Of a stretch of 64,000 bases of DNA, positions 24,847-33,469 are shown in pieces; position 1 is the first letter of the stretch; every line of letters starts with the position of its first letter. Source of the stretch: Clostridium sp. AN503 (lineage in GTDB: Bacteria; Bacillota; Clostridia; Lachnospirales; Lachnospiraceae); NCBI RefSeq assembly GCF_040719375.1, contig NZ_JBFDTP010000002.1, forward strand, positions 248,001 to 312,000, given 5' to 3'. Below the pieces are notes generated by a model, which saw only the letters and a program-made list of their open reading frames with translations, did no database searches and was not told where the DNA came from. The position numbers and the translations under genes were made by a program.

Positions 24847-25173
24847 TTATCTTGCGTCCTCATACACTTCTTTTGCCAGATTAAACGCAGCCCATGCATT
24901 AGGCCATCCGGCATAGAACGCCGCGTGGGTGATCAGTTCCGCCATCTCTTCGGCAGTCACGCCATTCTTTTTCGCATTTGAAATGTGCGTTTTCATAGAG
25001 CTGTCAAAAATCCCTTTCGTCATCAGTACGGTTACGGTGATCATACTGCGGTCATGCAGAGAAAGCTTATCCTCTCTGGCCCATACTTCGCCGAACAGCA
25101 CATCATCATTTAACTCTGCAAATTTTGGAGCGAAAGCCCCAAGCCGGTTTCTTCCTGCTGTCTGTTTTTCCAT
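24847..25173 (-). CDS. Carboxymuconolactone decarboxylase (CMD/AhpD-like) family protein
   Basis: A 108-residue all-helical CMD-domain protein: LSLHDRSMITVTVLMTKG, then EMAELITHAAFYAGWPNAWAA, the core signature. The CxxC pair of AhpD-type peroxidase partners is absent, so it is nearer to the decarboxylase-like group. It follows the cupin gene by 14 bases on the same strand; this cupin-CMD pair is common in bacteria, but its reaction is not established. Ribosome site GGAGAT precedes the ATG. Confidence 0.85.
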   Translation of the reverse strand: MEKQTAGRNRLGAFAPKFAELNDDVLFGEVWAREDKLSLHDRSMITVTVLMTKGIFDSSMKTHISNAKKNGVTAEEMAELITHAAFYAGWPNAWAAFNLAKEVYEDAR

Positions 25174-25187
25174 GATTTTTATCTCCT

Positions 25188-25622
25188 TTATATTAAATTT
25201 AAATAGGTTTCATCCTTCACAGGTTCCAGCCATTCATTGGAATTGTCCTCGCCGGGAACCTCTATCGAAATATGGCTGAACCAGGTATCCGCTTTTGCCC
25301 CATGCCAGTGCTTTACGCCCTCCGGTATCGTGACCACCATGCCCGGAACCAGGCTGACTGCCGGTTTTCCTGCCTCCTGATACCACCCCTCTCCGGCGGT
25401 GCAGATCAAGATCTGGCCGCCTCCGCTTTTAGCATGATGGATATGCCAGTTATTCCGGCAGCCCGGCTCAAACGTCACATTGGACATATGAAGGCCTGCT
25501 TCCGGGGCTGTTAATGGCTTCAAAAAAGAATTGCCGATAAAATACTGTGCATAGGCCTCGTTGGGATTGCCCTTCCCAAACACATTGATTTCTTCAAATT
25601 TCTCTGCATTTTGATATTTCAT
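25188..25622 (-). CDS. Cupin domain protein
   Basis: A 144-residue cupin. Metal-binding motif 1 reads CRNNWHIHHAKSGGGQILICTAGEG (G-x5-H-x-H with E-like position replaced) and motif 2 PGMVVTIPEGVKHWHGA. Small cupins of this type are seen next to CMD proteins and sometimes act as quercetinase-like or lyase enzymes; the role is unknown. Two in-frame ATGs (25628, 25622) follow AGGAG; the second has better spacing. It lies between a MATE gene and the CMD gene on the same strand. Confidence 0.85.
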   Translation of the reverse strand: MKYQNAEKFEEINVFGKGNPNEAYAQYFIGNSFLKPLTAPEAGLHMSNVTFEPGCRNNWHIHHAKSGGGQILICTAGEGWYQEAGKPAVSLVPGMVVTIPEGVKHWHGAKADTWFSHISIEVPGEDNSNEWLEPVKDETYLNLI

Positions 25623-25657
25623 GATCATGTATCTCCTTATTTAAACAATATGTATCA

Positions 25658-26992
25658 TCAAATCACTTTATAGTGCTTCCATTTGCCCTGCTTCATGCGG
25701 AGCAGGAAGATAATCCCACGAACGGTCCAGTCCAGGCACATCGCCAGTGCGATCCCGATGACGCCCATTTGCCACACTACGGCGAACAGCATGGAAAATA
25801 CCAGCCGCACTCCGATGGTTGTGAACAGGGAGATCCCTGTGGTAAAGGCCACATCACCAGTTGCGCGAAGCCCCTTGCCAAGGGAATCCGCCAGCGGCAG
25901 GATACCTGCGCAGAATACGTTGTGGATCAGTACCAGCCAGAAGATCAGTCTCTTTGTTTCGCTCTCGAGAGTATAGATGTGCAGGATGATCGGCGTCAGC
26001 GCCAGGATCAGCATATTCCAAACAGCGGAGAAGATCATGGTGATCTTTAACAGCTTCCGAAAATACAGGCCGGCAGCCCTCACATCCCCCGCTCCCATAC
26101 ACTGTCCGATCACCGTGATGAAAACCGGTCCCATAGCCACGCAGGCCAGCGCTGCCATGCTCCAGAAAGTCTGTGCCACACCATTTGCAGCGATCTGGTA
26201 AGTGCCAAACATGGATATAACGCTGCTCAGCGCGACCTTGACCAGTTGGAAAATGCCGCTTTCAAAACCATTTGGCACGGCGATGCGCAGGATTTTTGCC
26301 TGCAGGCCGCTCTCCAGGCGCAGCAGCCAGTTCCAACAGTAGGATACCGGATTTTGCTTTGAAAAGCAAAGCGCAGTAATGACAATGGCCGAGAACAGTC
26401 TTGCGATCAGAGAGGGCCATGCGACCCCGGCCACACCCGCATGGAGTACGAAGACGCCGATGCAGTTGCCCACCAGATTGATGAGATTCGACACCACGGA
26501 AATATACATGGTGACACTGGTTTTTCCGAAGCTGCGGTAAAGGGCGGCGCCTGCATTATAGACAGCCAGGGCCGGATAGGAATAGGCTGAGATGCGCAGG
26601 TATGTAACGCAGGCGGTCATGACCTCCGGCTCTACTTTACCGAACAGCATCCGCAGCAGCGGCTGGCTGCCAAGCAGGATCAGCAGGGCCGCCGCTGCCG
26701 AAAAAAGCGCTGCGGATGTGGCCAGCTGGCAGGCACAGCGTCCTGCCAGTTCATTCTCTTTTCTGCCGATATACTGGCTGATGACCACTGCGCCTCCCGC
26801 CGCCAGTGCAGTAAACAGATTCAAAAAGATCGTGTTGAACGAGTTTACCAAAGACACACCAGAGACAGCAGCCTCGCCTACAAAACCGATGACAAAAACA
26901 TCCGCCATACCGACCAGCGCGACCAGAAGCTGCTCTAAAAACAGCGGTATGATCAATTGTTTCAAATCCTGATTGGAAAAGTGTTCCATCAT
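25658..26992 (-). CDS. MATE family efflux transporter
   Basis: A 444-residue membrane protein with twelve helices in two related halves, typical of the MATE family: FLEQLLVALVGMADVFVIG at the N-terminus and VPNGFESGIFQLVKVALSS opening the second half. It would export organic cations or drugs by sodium or proton exchange. ATG 26992 stands six bases after AGGGGA; an ATG at 26998 touches the ribosome site and is unlikely. It follows the GH1 gene by 27 bases in the same direction, an unusual companion for a beta-glucoside operon, and may remove toxic aglycones. Confidence 0.88.
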   Translation of the reverse strand: MMEHFSNQDLKQLIIPLFLEQLLVALVGMADVFVIGFVGEAAVSGVSLVNSFNTIFLNLFTALAAGGAVVISQYIGRKENELAGRCACQLATSAALFSAAAALLILLGSQPLLRMLFGKVEPEVMTACVTYLRISAYSYPALAVYNAGAALYRSFGKTSVTMYISVVSNLINLVGNCIGVFVLHAGVAGVAWPSLIARLFSAIVITALCFSKQNPVSYCWNWLLRLESGLQAKILRIAVPNGFESGIFQLVKVALSSVISMFGTYQIAANGVAQTFWSMAALACVAMGPVFITVIGQCMGAGDVRAAGLYFRKLLKITMIFSAVWNMLILALTPIILHIYTLESETKRLIFWLVLIHNVFCAGILPLADSLGKGLRATGDVAFTTGISLFTTIGVRLVFSMLFAVVWQMGVIGIALAMCLDWTVRGIIFLLRMKQGKWKHYKVI

Positions 26993-27019
26993 CGTCATTC
27001 CCCTAACAAAATATCCTTT

Positions 27020-28489
27020 CTAATCCAGACATTCTCCATTTGATTCAATCAGCTTCTTGTACCAGAAGAAGGAATCCTTTTTCAGCCGTTCATAGGTTCC
27101 GTTTCCATTGTCATCCACATCCACATAAATCTGCCCATATCGTTTCGCCATCTCTCCGGTGGATGCAGATACCACATCAATGCATCCCCATGTGGTATAA
27201 GCGATACAGTCCACCCCATGGTCCATGGCAGCTTTCATAGCTTTAATATGGTCTCTGTGGTAGGCGATCCGGTAATCATCGTGGATGCGTTTGTCTTTTT
27301 CCACCTTGTCGTAGGCGCCGATTCCATTTTCCACGATCATCAGCGGGAGCCGGTAGCGGTCATAGATGACCTCCATAAAATACTGCATGCCGTCCGGATC
27401 CAGAGACCAGCCCCAGTCACTGTAGGTCAGATATTCATTTCTGGCGCCTGAACTGAAATTCCCGCCTACAAGCTCGGTCACCTTGTGGGTCGTTACAACA
27501 TTGGTGTGGTAGTAGGAAAAGGTGTACATATCAACGGTTCCCTGTTTTAAGGCTGCCGCATCTTCCTCTGTAAAATCCAGCTCCACATGATGCTCCTTCC
27601 AGAGCCTTTTTGCATAGCTGGAATATGTGCCGAAGCAATGCACATCTCCTGCATAAAAAATATTCTTTTCCCATATATGGCGGTTCCATAGTATGTCTTT
27701 CGGATCCGGTGTCATCGGGTAGTTGGTAGATCCGCAGATCATACAGCCGATCTTATTTTCCGGATCTATGGCGTGGCCGATCTGTACTGCCTTTGCACTG
27801 GCGACCAGTTGATAATGGACCTTTTGATAAGCGTCTGCATAGTCCTGATCCGTCAGCGGCCTTCCGCCTGCACGGATAAACTGAATGGTATTGTTGATCT
27901 CGTTAAAGGTCAGCCAGTATTTTACCAGTCCTTGATACTCCATAAAGCAAGTAGTTGCAAAACGGACATACGCGTCGATCAGATCACGGTTCAGCCACCC
28001 GCCGCAATGCTCCTCCAGATAGAGAGGCGTATCAAAATGCCAGATGGTTACTAACGGCTCGATCTTATATTTGCGCAGCTCCTCAAACACCCTGCGGTAA
28101 TGCTCAACTCCCGCTCTGTTCGGCTCTTTCTCCAGACCGGTCGGATAGAGGCGGGACCAGGATATGGACATGCGGTAGATCTTAAAGCCCATCTCGGCAA
28201 ACAGGGCGATATCCTCCTTGTAGCGATGATATCCGTCATTTCCATTGTGATTTGGATAATAGTATTCATCCAGCACTGCATAGCGTGCGCCTTCCGGAAG
28301 CTTTCCGCCCCGCGTCATGGTCCCGCCTGTTCCATCTGCATTCCGGTATGTGATCCTTCGTTCCTCATTTGCCGCACCGCCGGTTGTCACATCCGTCAGC
28401 GCCGGACCCCTTCCGTCCTCATCCCAGGCCCCCTCAGTCTGATTGGCGGCTGTTGCACCGCCCCATAAAAAATTCTTTGGAAAGCTCAT
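27020..28489 (-). CDS. GH1 6-phospho-beta-glucosidase
   Basis: A 489-residue GH1 enzyme. The N-terminus FPKNFLWGGATAANQTEGA is classic, the acid/base glutamate lies in WLTFNEINN and the nucleophile in MIVENGIGAYD. It hydrolyses 6-phospho-beta-glucosides, imported by the PTS permease encoded just upstream, to glucose 6-phosphate and an aglycone in the cytoplasm. The start overlaps the PTS stop by four bases (ATGA) behind GGAGGAG, so the two are coupled. Confidence 0.93.
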   Translation of the reverse strand: MSFPKNFLWGGATAANQTEGAWDEDGRGPALTDVTTGGAANEERRITYRNADGTGGTMTRGGKLPEGARYAVLDEYYYPNHNGNDGYHRYKEDIALFAEMGFKIYRMSISWSRLYPTGLEKEPNRAGVEHYRRVFEELRKYKIEPLVTIWHFDTPLYLEEHCGGWLNRDLIDAYVRFATTCFMEYQGLVKYWLTFNEINNTIQFIRAGGRPLTDQDYADAYQKVHYQLVASAKAVQIGHAIDPENKIGCMICGSTNYPMTPDPKDILWNRHIWEKNIFYAGDVHCFGTYSSYAKRLWKEHHVELDFTEEDAAALKQGTVDMYTFSYYHTNVVTTHKVTELVGGNFSSGARNEYLTYSDWGWSLDPDGMQYFMEVIYDRYRLPLMIVENGIGAYDKVEKDKRIHDDYRIAYHRDHIKAMKAAMDHGVDCIAYTTWGCIDVVSASTGEMAKRYGQIYVDVDDNGNGTYERLKKDSFFWYKKLIESNGECLD

Positions 28490-30387
28490 TGTTCTCCTCC
28501 AGTCTGTCGTTCTAATCTCAGGAAATCCTGACCTGCAGTGATCGCCCCTGCCGCATCAAACAGAACATCCTTATATTCGGGCGTATTGGTAATGAGTACC
28601 ATGGTCTGGGTGGAAAATCCGGCCTTCCGGATCTCTTTTATATCAAAATCCACCAGAGGCTGTCCTTCTCTTACCCTGTCACCCTGCTTAACAAGCGCCT
28701 GGAATCCTTTTCCGTTCATCTCAACCGTATTGATCCCGATATGTACCAAAACCTCTGCGCCATCTGCTGAAGTGATGCCAAGTGCGTGGCCCGTCGGAAA
28801 TAACGCAGAAACGATACCGTCGCACGGAGCGCATACCTGCCCGGCAGATGGCTCGATCAGGGCGCCTTTTCCCAGGGCTTCCTTTGCAAAAACCTCATCC
28901 TCTGCTTCTGATAAAGGCCGGGCCGTTCCTGTTACCGGAGCTTTTATCACCTCGGTTTTTATCTCGGACGGTGCCGCCTTTTCAGCCTTTATGCTGCCTT
29001 TGACCGATTCCTTACCATCATATTTCTGAAACAGGACTACGGTTATCGCCGCTGTGATCACGATGGTAATGCCGAGTGCGATCAGGATGTTATAGAAAAA
29101 TGCCATGGTTCCATCACCGATGTACATCACCACAGCCGGCAGGCCTGATGAGCCGGTGGCATAGCGGTGCACATGGGTGAATCCTGCATACAGACCTCCG
29201 AACCCGGCGCCGATGGCGCCTGCCACCAGCGGGTATTTCTTTGGGACGTTCAGACCGTATAGAGCCGGTTCCGTGGTTCCCATGAGACCGGTGATCCCGG
29301 CGGATGTACCGATCTGTTTTGTCCTGCTGTCTTTAGAAAGAAGGCCGGTTACGAGCGCGGCCGTACCCTGTCCAATGTTGGCGCAGAGGACACCCGGCCC
29401 GAAGATGCCGTCATATCCCATCTGTGCCATCTGCATGGTCCCCAGCGGTGCAAGTCCATGGTGCAGGCCGAAAATAACCAGGGTAGAGTAGGTGGCGCCC
29501 ATCAGGGCAGCTTCCAGCCAGCCGACATTTTCACTGAGCCAGCCAAAGATCAACGTAAAGATCTTACCTGCGTAATCCCCAAACGGGCCAATGATCGACA
29601 GGGCAAGGACACCCATCACAATAAATTCGATCATCGGTGCAAATACAAGGCGGACAGAACCCGGGATATGCTTATTCAGCCATTTTTCAAAGGGAGCCTG
29701 TACCAGCATGACCAAAACAATGGGGATCACGGAATTGGTATACCGCACCAGATACAGAGGAACCACATTCAGGAAATACACCGCTTCCTTTGCTGCGACT
29801 AAGTCAGCCCAGCCTGCATGGCACATGATCCCTGCCGTTACCGCAGCCAGGATCGGATTGCATTTTAATTTCTGCGCGGTGGTATATGCCAGCAGGATCG
29901 GCATAAACGCGAAGGTGGCATCTCCGATCATATTTATGATAATATAAGTCTGTGCCGTTTTGTCCACCAGGCTGAAGGCTGTAAGCAGCGCCAGCAGCGC
30001 TTTTACCATACCGGCCCCGGCAAGCGCCGGTACGATCGGTGAAAAGATACTGGAAACAAAGTCGGAAACGATGTTGAAGACACTCTGTTTTTCTTTTGTC
30101 TCCGCCCCCTTGTCATTGCCTGAATCCTTATTTGAGATCAGTTTCGCGACCTCATCATAGACAGCGGCCACTTCCATGCCGATGACGACCTGGAACATAC
30201 CGCCCTTGTTGATCACCTGTACTACACCATCCAGTTCTGCAATGGCGGCTTCGTCCGCCTTTGCAGCGTCATCCAGTTTAAAACGAAGCCTTGTCTGGCA
30301 ATGATGTAATGAATGAATATTGCTGTCCCCTCCAACGAGTTCTACGATCTGCTTTGCCAGGAACTCATAGTTTTTAGTTTGATCCAT
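28486..30387 (-). CDS. Beta-glucoside-specific PTS permease EIIBCA
   Basis: A 633-residue phosphotransferase permease in BCA order. The EIIB phosphorylation cysteine is C30 in HHCQTRLRF; the EIIC membrane domain spans about residues 100-460 with ten hydrophobic segments (GTTEPALYGLNVPKKYPLVA is typical); EIIA occupies residues 490-633 with VLVHIGINTVEM holding the active histidine. It phosphorylates beta-glucosides during uptake. It has its own reverse-strand promoter at 30464-30492 and site AAGGAG. The RpiR regulator just upstream (30617) is the likely controller; no RAT antiterminator site of the LicT type was seen. Confidence 0.93.
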   Translation of the reverse strand: MDQTKNYEFLAKQIVELVGGDSNIHSLHHCQTRLRFKLDDAAKADEAAIAELDGVVQVINKGGMFQVVIGMEVAAVYDEVAKLISNKDSGNDKGAETKEKQSVFNIVSDFVSSIFSPIVPALAGAGMVKALLALLTAFSLVDKTAQTYIIINMIGDATFAFMPILLAYTTAQKLKCNPILAAVTAGIMCHAGWADLVAAKEAVYFLNVVPLYLVRYTNSVIPIVLVMLVQAPFEKWLNKHIPGSVRLVFAPMIEFIVMGVLALSIIGPFGDYAGKIFTLIFGWLSENVGWLEAALMGATYSTLVIFGLHHGLAPLGTMQMAQMGYDGIFGPGVLCANIGQGTAALVTGLLSKDSRTKQIGTSAGITGLMGTTEPALYGLNVPKKYPLVAGAIGAGFGGLYAGFTHVHRYATGSSGLPAVVMYIGDGTMAFFYNILIALGITIVITAAITVVLFQKYDGKESVKGSIKAEKAAPSEIKTEVIKAPVTGTARPLSEAEDEVFAKEALGKGALIEPSAGQVCAPCDGIVSALFPTGHALGITSADGAEVLVHIGINTVEMNGKGFQALVKQGDRVREGQPLVDFDIKEIRKAGFSTQTMVLITNTPEYKDVLFDAAGAITAGQDFLRLERQTGGEQ

Positions 30388-30463
30388 TACGGTTTTCTCC
30401 TTAACGTTTGAATTTGCTTCTTTATGGCCAGTAAAGAATCACCCGCGGTTTTTATGTAACCAT

Positions 30464-30492
30464 AGGATACAACCCTTACTGCCTGATTTCAA
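30464..30492 (-). promoter_or_regulatory. Promoter of the beta-glucoside operon
   Basis: On the reverse strand TTGAAA (30487-30492), 17 bases, TATCCT (30464-30469), 77 bases before the PTS start. Confidence 0.65.
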
Positions 30493-30565
30493 GAGCTTTC
30501 TGCCGGTCAGACTGAAGTTGAAACAGCGGTTCGCGGTTTGGGCGGTGATCACGTTTTATCCCGAA

Positions 30566-30612
30566 ACAAAACGAAACACAGGGGACCCGTCTGCTGCCGT
30601 TGGTCCCCTGTG
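30566..30612 (-). terminator. Terminator of the RpiR gene
   Basis: CACAGGGGACC (30577-30587) pairs with GGTCCCCTGTG (30602-30612), loop 14. Read on the reverse strand the stem is followed by TTTCGTTTTG, a U-rich tail, five bases after the RpiR stop. Confidence 0.8.
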
Positions 30613-30616
30613 CCGC

Positions 30617-31495
30617 TTAGTTTTCGGCGGTTGAAGTTTCCCTTGAAACTTCAAGAGCTGTTGAACTTTTTGTTTTGTATTCGTAATTGTTCTTATAGTC
30701 TTTTGAAAAGCAGTAAGAAAACAGTACGTTAAAGATAAACTGGATGGATTCCTCTGTAGTATAATTGGCGATCTTCGTATAAAGCCGTTCTCTTGACGAG
30801 ATGGTCAGGCAGATATCTGAGTTTTGGCGCAGATAATTTTCTCCCTGACTGGTAATACCCACGATCGGCACCCCGCGTTCCCGAAGCCCCGGGATGTATC
30901 TGGTCGGAACACGAAACGGATTGTTGCCGGAATAGGAAACGATGACCGCGCAGTCATCCTGGTTTAAGGAATTGGCGATCAGCCCGCCCTCATCACTGCT
31001 GGCCAGATGGACCAGTATACGGATGCTCTCCATCTTACGCTTAAACAGTTCCCCCAGAAAAATATTGGGCGACATGGAAAATATCACGATCTTTTTGGAT
31101 TTTAACAGCAGGTCACCCGCTTTTTCGATATCACTGTAATCCATCTGATCTATGGTATCCTTTAAGCTTTCCATCTGGATCCGGCAGATCTTTTCGATCA
31201 TTTCACTGGTGTGGTCGTTTTCTGAAAATGGGATATTGGGGTCAACGTCCGTAAAATGGCTTTCAAGGTACTGGCATTCCGCCATAAAGTCAGCAAAAAA
31301 ATCCGTCCATCCATTATATCCCAGCTTCTTGGCAAAACGTGACAGGGTTGGTTTTGAGGTAAATGTTTTCCGTGCAATATCCTGCATGGAAAATTCTCCT
31401 GCGCGAGAACGCTCCGTCAACAAAAACTCTGCGACATTTTTTCTGGCGTCATGATACTGCAACGCCAGTTCATCCATCTTTTGAAATAAATACAT
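30617..31495 (-). CDS. RpiR family transcriptional regulator
   Basis: A 292-residue regulator with an N-terminal helix-turn-helix (AEFLLTERSRAGEFSMQDIA, then FTSKPTLSRFAKKLGY) and a C-terminal SIS sugar-phosphate-binding domain (AGDLLLKSKKIVIFSMSPNI, VIVSYSGNNPFRVP). RpiR proteins sense phosphosugars. Its position directly upstream of the PTS and GH1 genes, with its own promoter and terminator, makes it the probable regulator of beta-glucoside use, sensing a phosphorylated glucoside. Confidence 0.88.
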   Translation of the reverse strand: MYLFQKMDELALQYHDARKNVAEFLLTERSRAGEFSMQDIARKTFTSKPTLSRFAKKLGYNGWTDFFADFMAECQYLESHFTDVDPNIPFSENDHTSEMIEKICRIQMESLKDTIDQMDYSDIEKAGDLLLKSKKIVIFSMSPNIFLGELFKRKMESIRILVHLASSDEGGLIANSLNQDDCAVIVSYSGNNPFRVPTRYIPGLRERGVPIVGITSQGENYLRQNSDICLTISSRERLYTKIANYTTEESIQFIFNVLFSYCFSKDYKNNYEYKTKSSTALEVSRETSTAEN

Positions 31496-31531
31496 AGCGC
31501 CCTCCCCGTATACACTTTTCTGTATTCTATC

Positions 31532-31560
31532 ATTATACGTTTCGTTTTGAGCAAATGCAA
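31532..31560 (-). promoter_or_regulatory. Promoter of the RpiR gene
   Basis: On the reverse strand TTGCAT (31555-31560), 17 bases, TATAAT (31532-31537), 37 bases before the ATG. Confidence 0.7.
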
Positions 31561-31597
31561 TTATAATTTCAAGAGGCTGCGGACTCCGCGCGGCGCA

Positions 31598-33451
31598 CTA
31601 TGCCGTTAACCGGATCTGGTATTTGCGCATCCAGTAATCGATCTGCCAGATATAGGCCAGCATCTGCGGCCCGGCCATCAGCTGTCCATACCAGGGTTTT
31701 CCGTAGTCGGAGGGGGCGTTTAAAAAGGCGTCCACCTTCTTTAAGTCCAAAAATGGAAGGACCGGGGAGGAGGAGTCCGCAAGGATCTCCCGGACCTTTT
31801 CTGCAAGCAAAGCTTCGTAGCGGGTGTCATAAGTCTTGGGATAAGGGGATTTCTTCCGGTAAAGGACCTCGGCCGGCAGATAGTCCTTTCCGCACTGCCT
31901 CAGCAGGCTCTTTACCACGCCGTCCCGGGTCTTCATATCCCACGGCACATTGAAAATATATTCATTTAACCGGTAGTCGGCAAAGGGGACGCGGGCCGCC
32001 AGGCCGGAATACATGCTGGCCCGGTCCATGCGGTCAAGTAATGTCTGCATAAACCATTTCTGGTTCAGATATGCGATCTCCCGGCGGCGGGCCTCCTCTG
32101 CCGTGTCAGATTCCAGACGCGGCGTCTCGCTGACGGAAGCTTCATAGCGCTCCGCCACATATCCGTCCATGTCAAGATAATCCACAAACTCGTCTTTTAA
32201 CAGGACCTTCCGGGCCCCTAAGTCCATGGTCCAGGGAAATGTCCCGGCTTCAAAGCATTCTTTTTTGTGAAACCAGGGATAGCCGCCGAAGATCTCATCG
32301 GCGCATTCCCCGGTCAGGGCTACTTTGCTGTGGTCTTTTACCAGGGAGCAGAAGTAGAGCATGGAGGAATCCACATCGGCCATAGCCGGCAGGTCATGGG
32401 CGTCCACCGATTGCTTTAAGTAATCGGCCTGGTCCTGGATGCTGCATTCCAGATACCGGTGCTCGGAGCCGAGAAATTGTACCATCTGATCCACATAGGG
32501 CCGGTCCAGGGAGGGTTGGAAGGAGTTGGCTTTGAAATACCGGTCATTTCCGGTAAAGTCAAAGGAAAATGTGTTGAGCCGTTCCCCCTTCTTTTTAAGT
32601 TCTGCCGCACAGACCGCGGATACCAGGCTGGAGTCCACACCGCCGGATAAAAAGGTGCATAAGGGCACGTCGGAGACCATCTGGCGGCGGATGGAGTCCA
32701 GCACCAGCTCTGTTGCCGTCTCCACAGTTTTTTCATAATCATCCTCATGGGAATGGCTTTCCAGCTTCCAGTAGCGGGTCTCATCCATCCCCTGCCTGCC
32801 GTAAGTCAGATAGTGCCCCGGCAGAACCTCGCTTACGCCTTTCAATATCCCGCATCCGCAGGTCCTTGCGGGGCCAATGCTGAAGATCTCATTCAGCCCC
32901 TGGCGGTCCAGGCGGGTTTCCATGCCCGGCCATGCCAGGATGCCTTTTAGTTCCGATGCAAAGACCAGCCGGTCATCCTGTTTACAGAAGAACAGGGGCT
33001 TGATCCCGCTGCGGTCCCGGTAAAGCAGCAGAAGCTCCTGGGCCGGGTCCCAGACAGCGAAGGAAAAGACGCCGTTTAAGCGTTTGACAAATTCCCTGCC
33101 ATATTCCAGATAGGAAAGGAGGATGATCTCCGTGTCGGTCCCCGACTGAAGGATCTGTCCCCGGGAGGCCAGGTCCGCCTTAAGCTCCCCGGCATTGTAG
33201 AGTTCGCCGTCCAGCACGGCGGCCCAGGTCCGTCCGCCGATGGTCTTAAGCAGAGGCTCGCCCCCGGCATCTAAGTGGGTGACGGAAAGCCTGGAGTGGG
33301 CCAGGCCGATGTGGGGAGCCAGATAAACGCCCTGGCCGTCCGGTCCCCGGTGTGCCTGCGCCCGGTTCATGGATGCGAGGATCTGGCTGTAGTGTTCTGG
33401 GTCCTGGCTGTAATCGGTTGTAAAATCACAAAATCCACTGATACTGCTCAT
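31598..33451 (-). CDS. Asparagine synthetase B-like amidotransferase with altered glutaminase site
   Basis: A 617-residue protein with the two domains of class B asparagine synthetase. The N-terminal Ntn glutaminase domain shows AHRGPDGQGV and the second contains the ATP-pyrophosphatase loop FLSGGVDSS near residue 260 and TGECADEIFGGYP near 355, both intact. The oddity is the N-terminus: MSSISGFCDF, with serine at position 2 where the catalytic cysteine (MCGI or MCSI) is required, and D81-G82 in LDGELYN where Asn-Gly normally forms the oxyanion hole. The protein may use free ammonia or another amine. The ATG follows AAAGGA and the transporter stop by 18 bases. Confidence 0.82.
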   Translation of the reverse strand: MSSISGFCDFTTDYSQDPEHYSQILASMNRAQAHRGPDGQGVYLAPHIGLAHSRLSVTHLDAGGEPLLKTIGGRTWAAVLDGELYNAGELKADLASRGQILQSGTDTEIILLSYLEYGREFVKRLNGVFSFAVWDPAQELLLLYRDRSGIKPLFFCKQDDRLVFASELKGILAWPGMETRLDRQGLNEIFSIGPARTCGCGILKGVSEVLPGHYLTYGRQGMDETRYWKLESHSHEDDYEKTVETATELVLDSIRRQMVSDVPLCTFLSGGVDSSLVSAVCAAELKKKGERLNTFSFDFTGNDRYFKANSFQPSLDRPYVDQMVQFLGSEHRYLECSIQDQADYLKQSVDAHDLPAMADVDSSMLYFCSLVKDHSKVALTGECADEIFGGYPWFHKKECFEAGTFPWTMDLGARKVLLKDEFVDYLDMDGYVAERYEASVSETPRLESDTAEEARRREIAYLNQKWFMQTLLDRMDRASMYSGLAARVPFADYRLNEYIFNVPWDMKTRDGVVKSLLRQCGKDYLPAEVLYRKKSPYPKTYDTRYEALLAEKVREILADSSSPVLPFLDLKKVDAFLNAPSDYGKPWYGQLMAGPQMLAYIWQIDYWMRKYQIRLTA

Positions 33452-33469
33452 AATTTCAAGTCCTTTCTG

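Noticed and set aside
30566..31550. CAAAACGAAAC shared by the PTS upstream region and the RpiR promoter, considered as an RpiR operator
   Set aside because: The first copy is the U-tail of the RpiR terminator and the two are in opposite orientation; chance is more likely.
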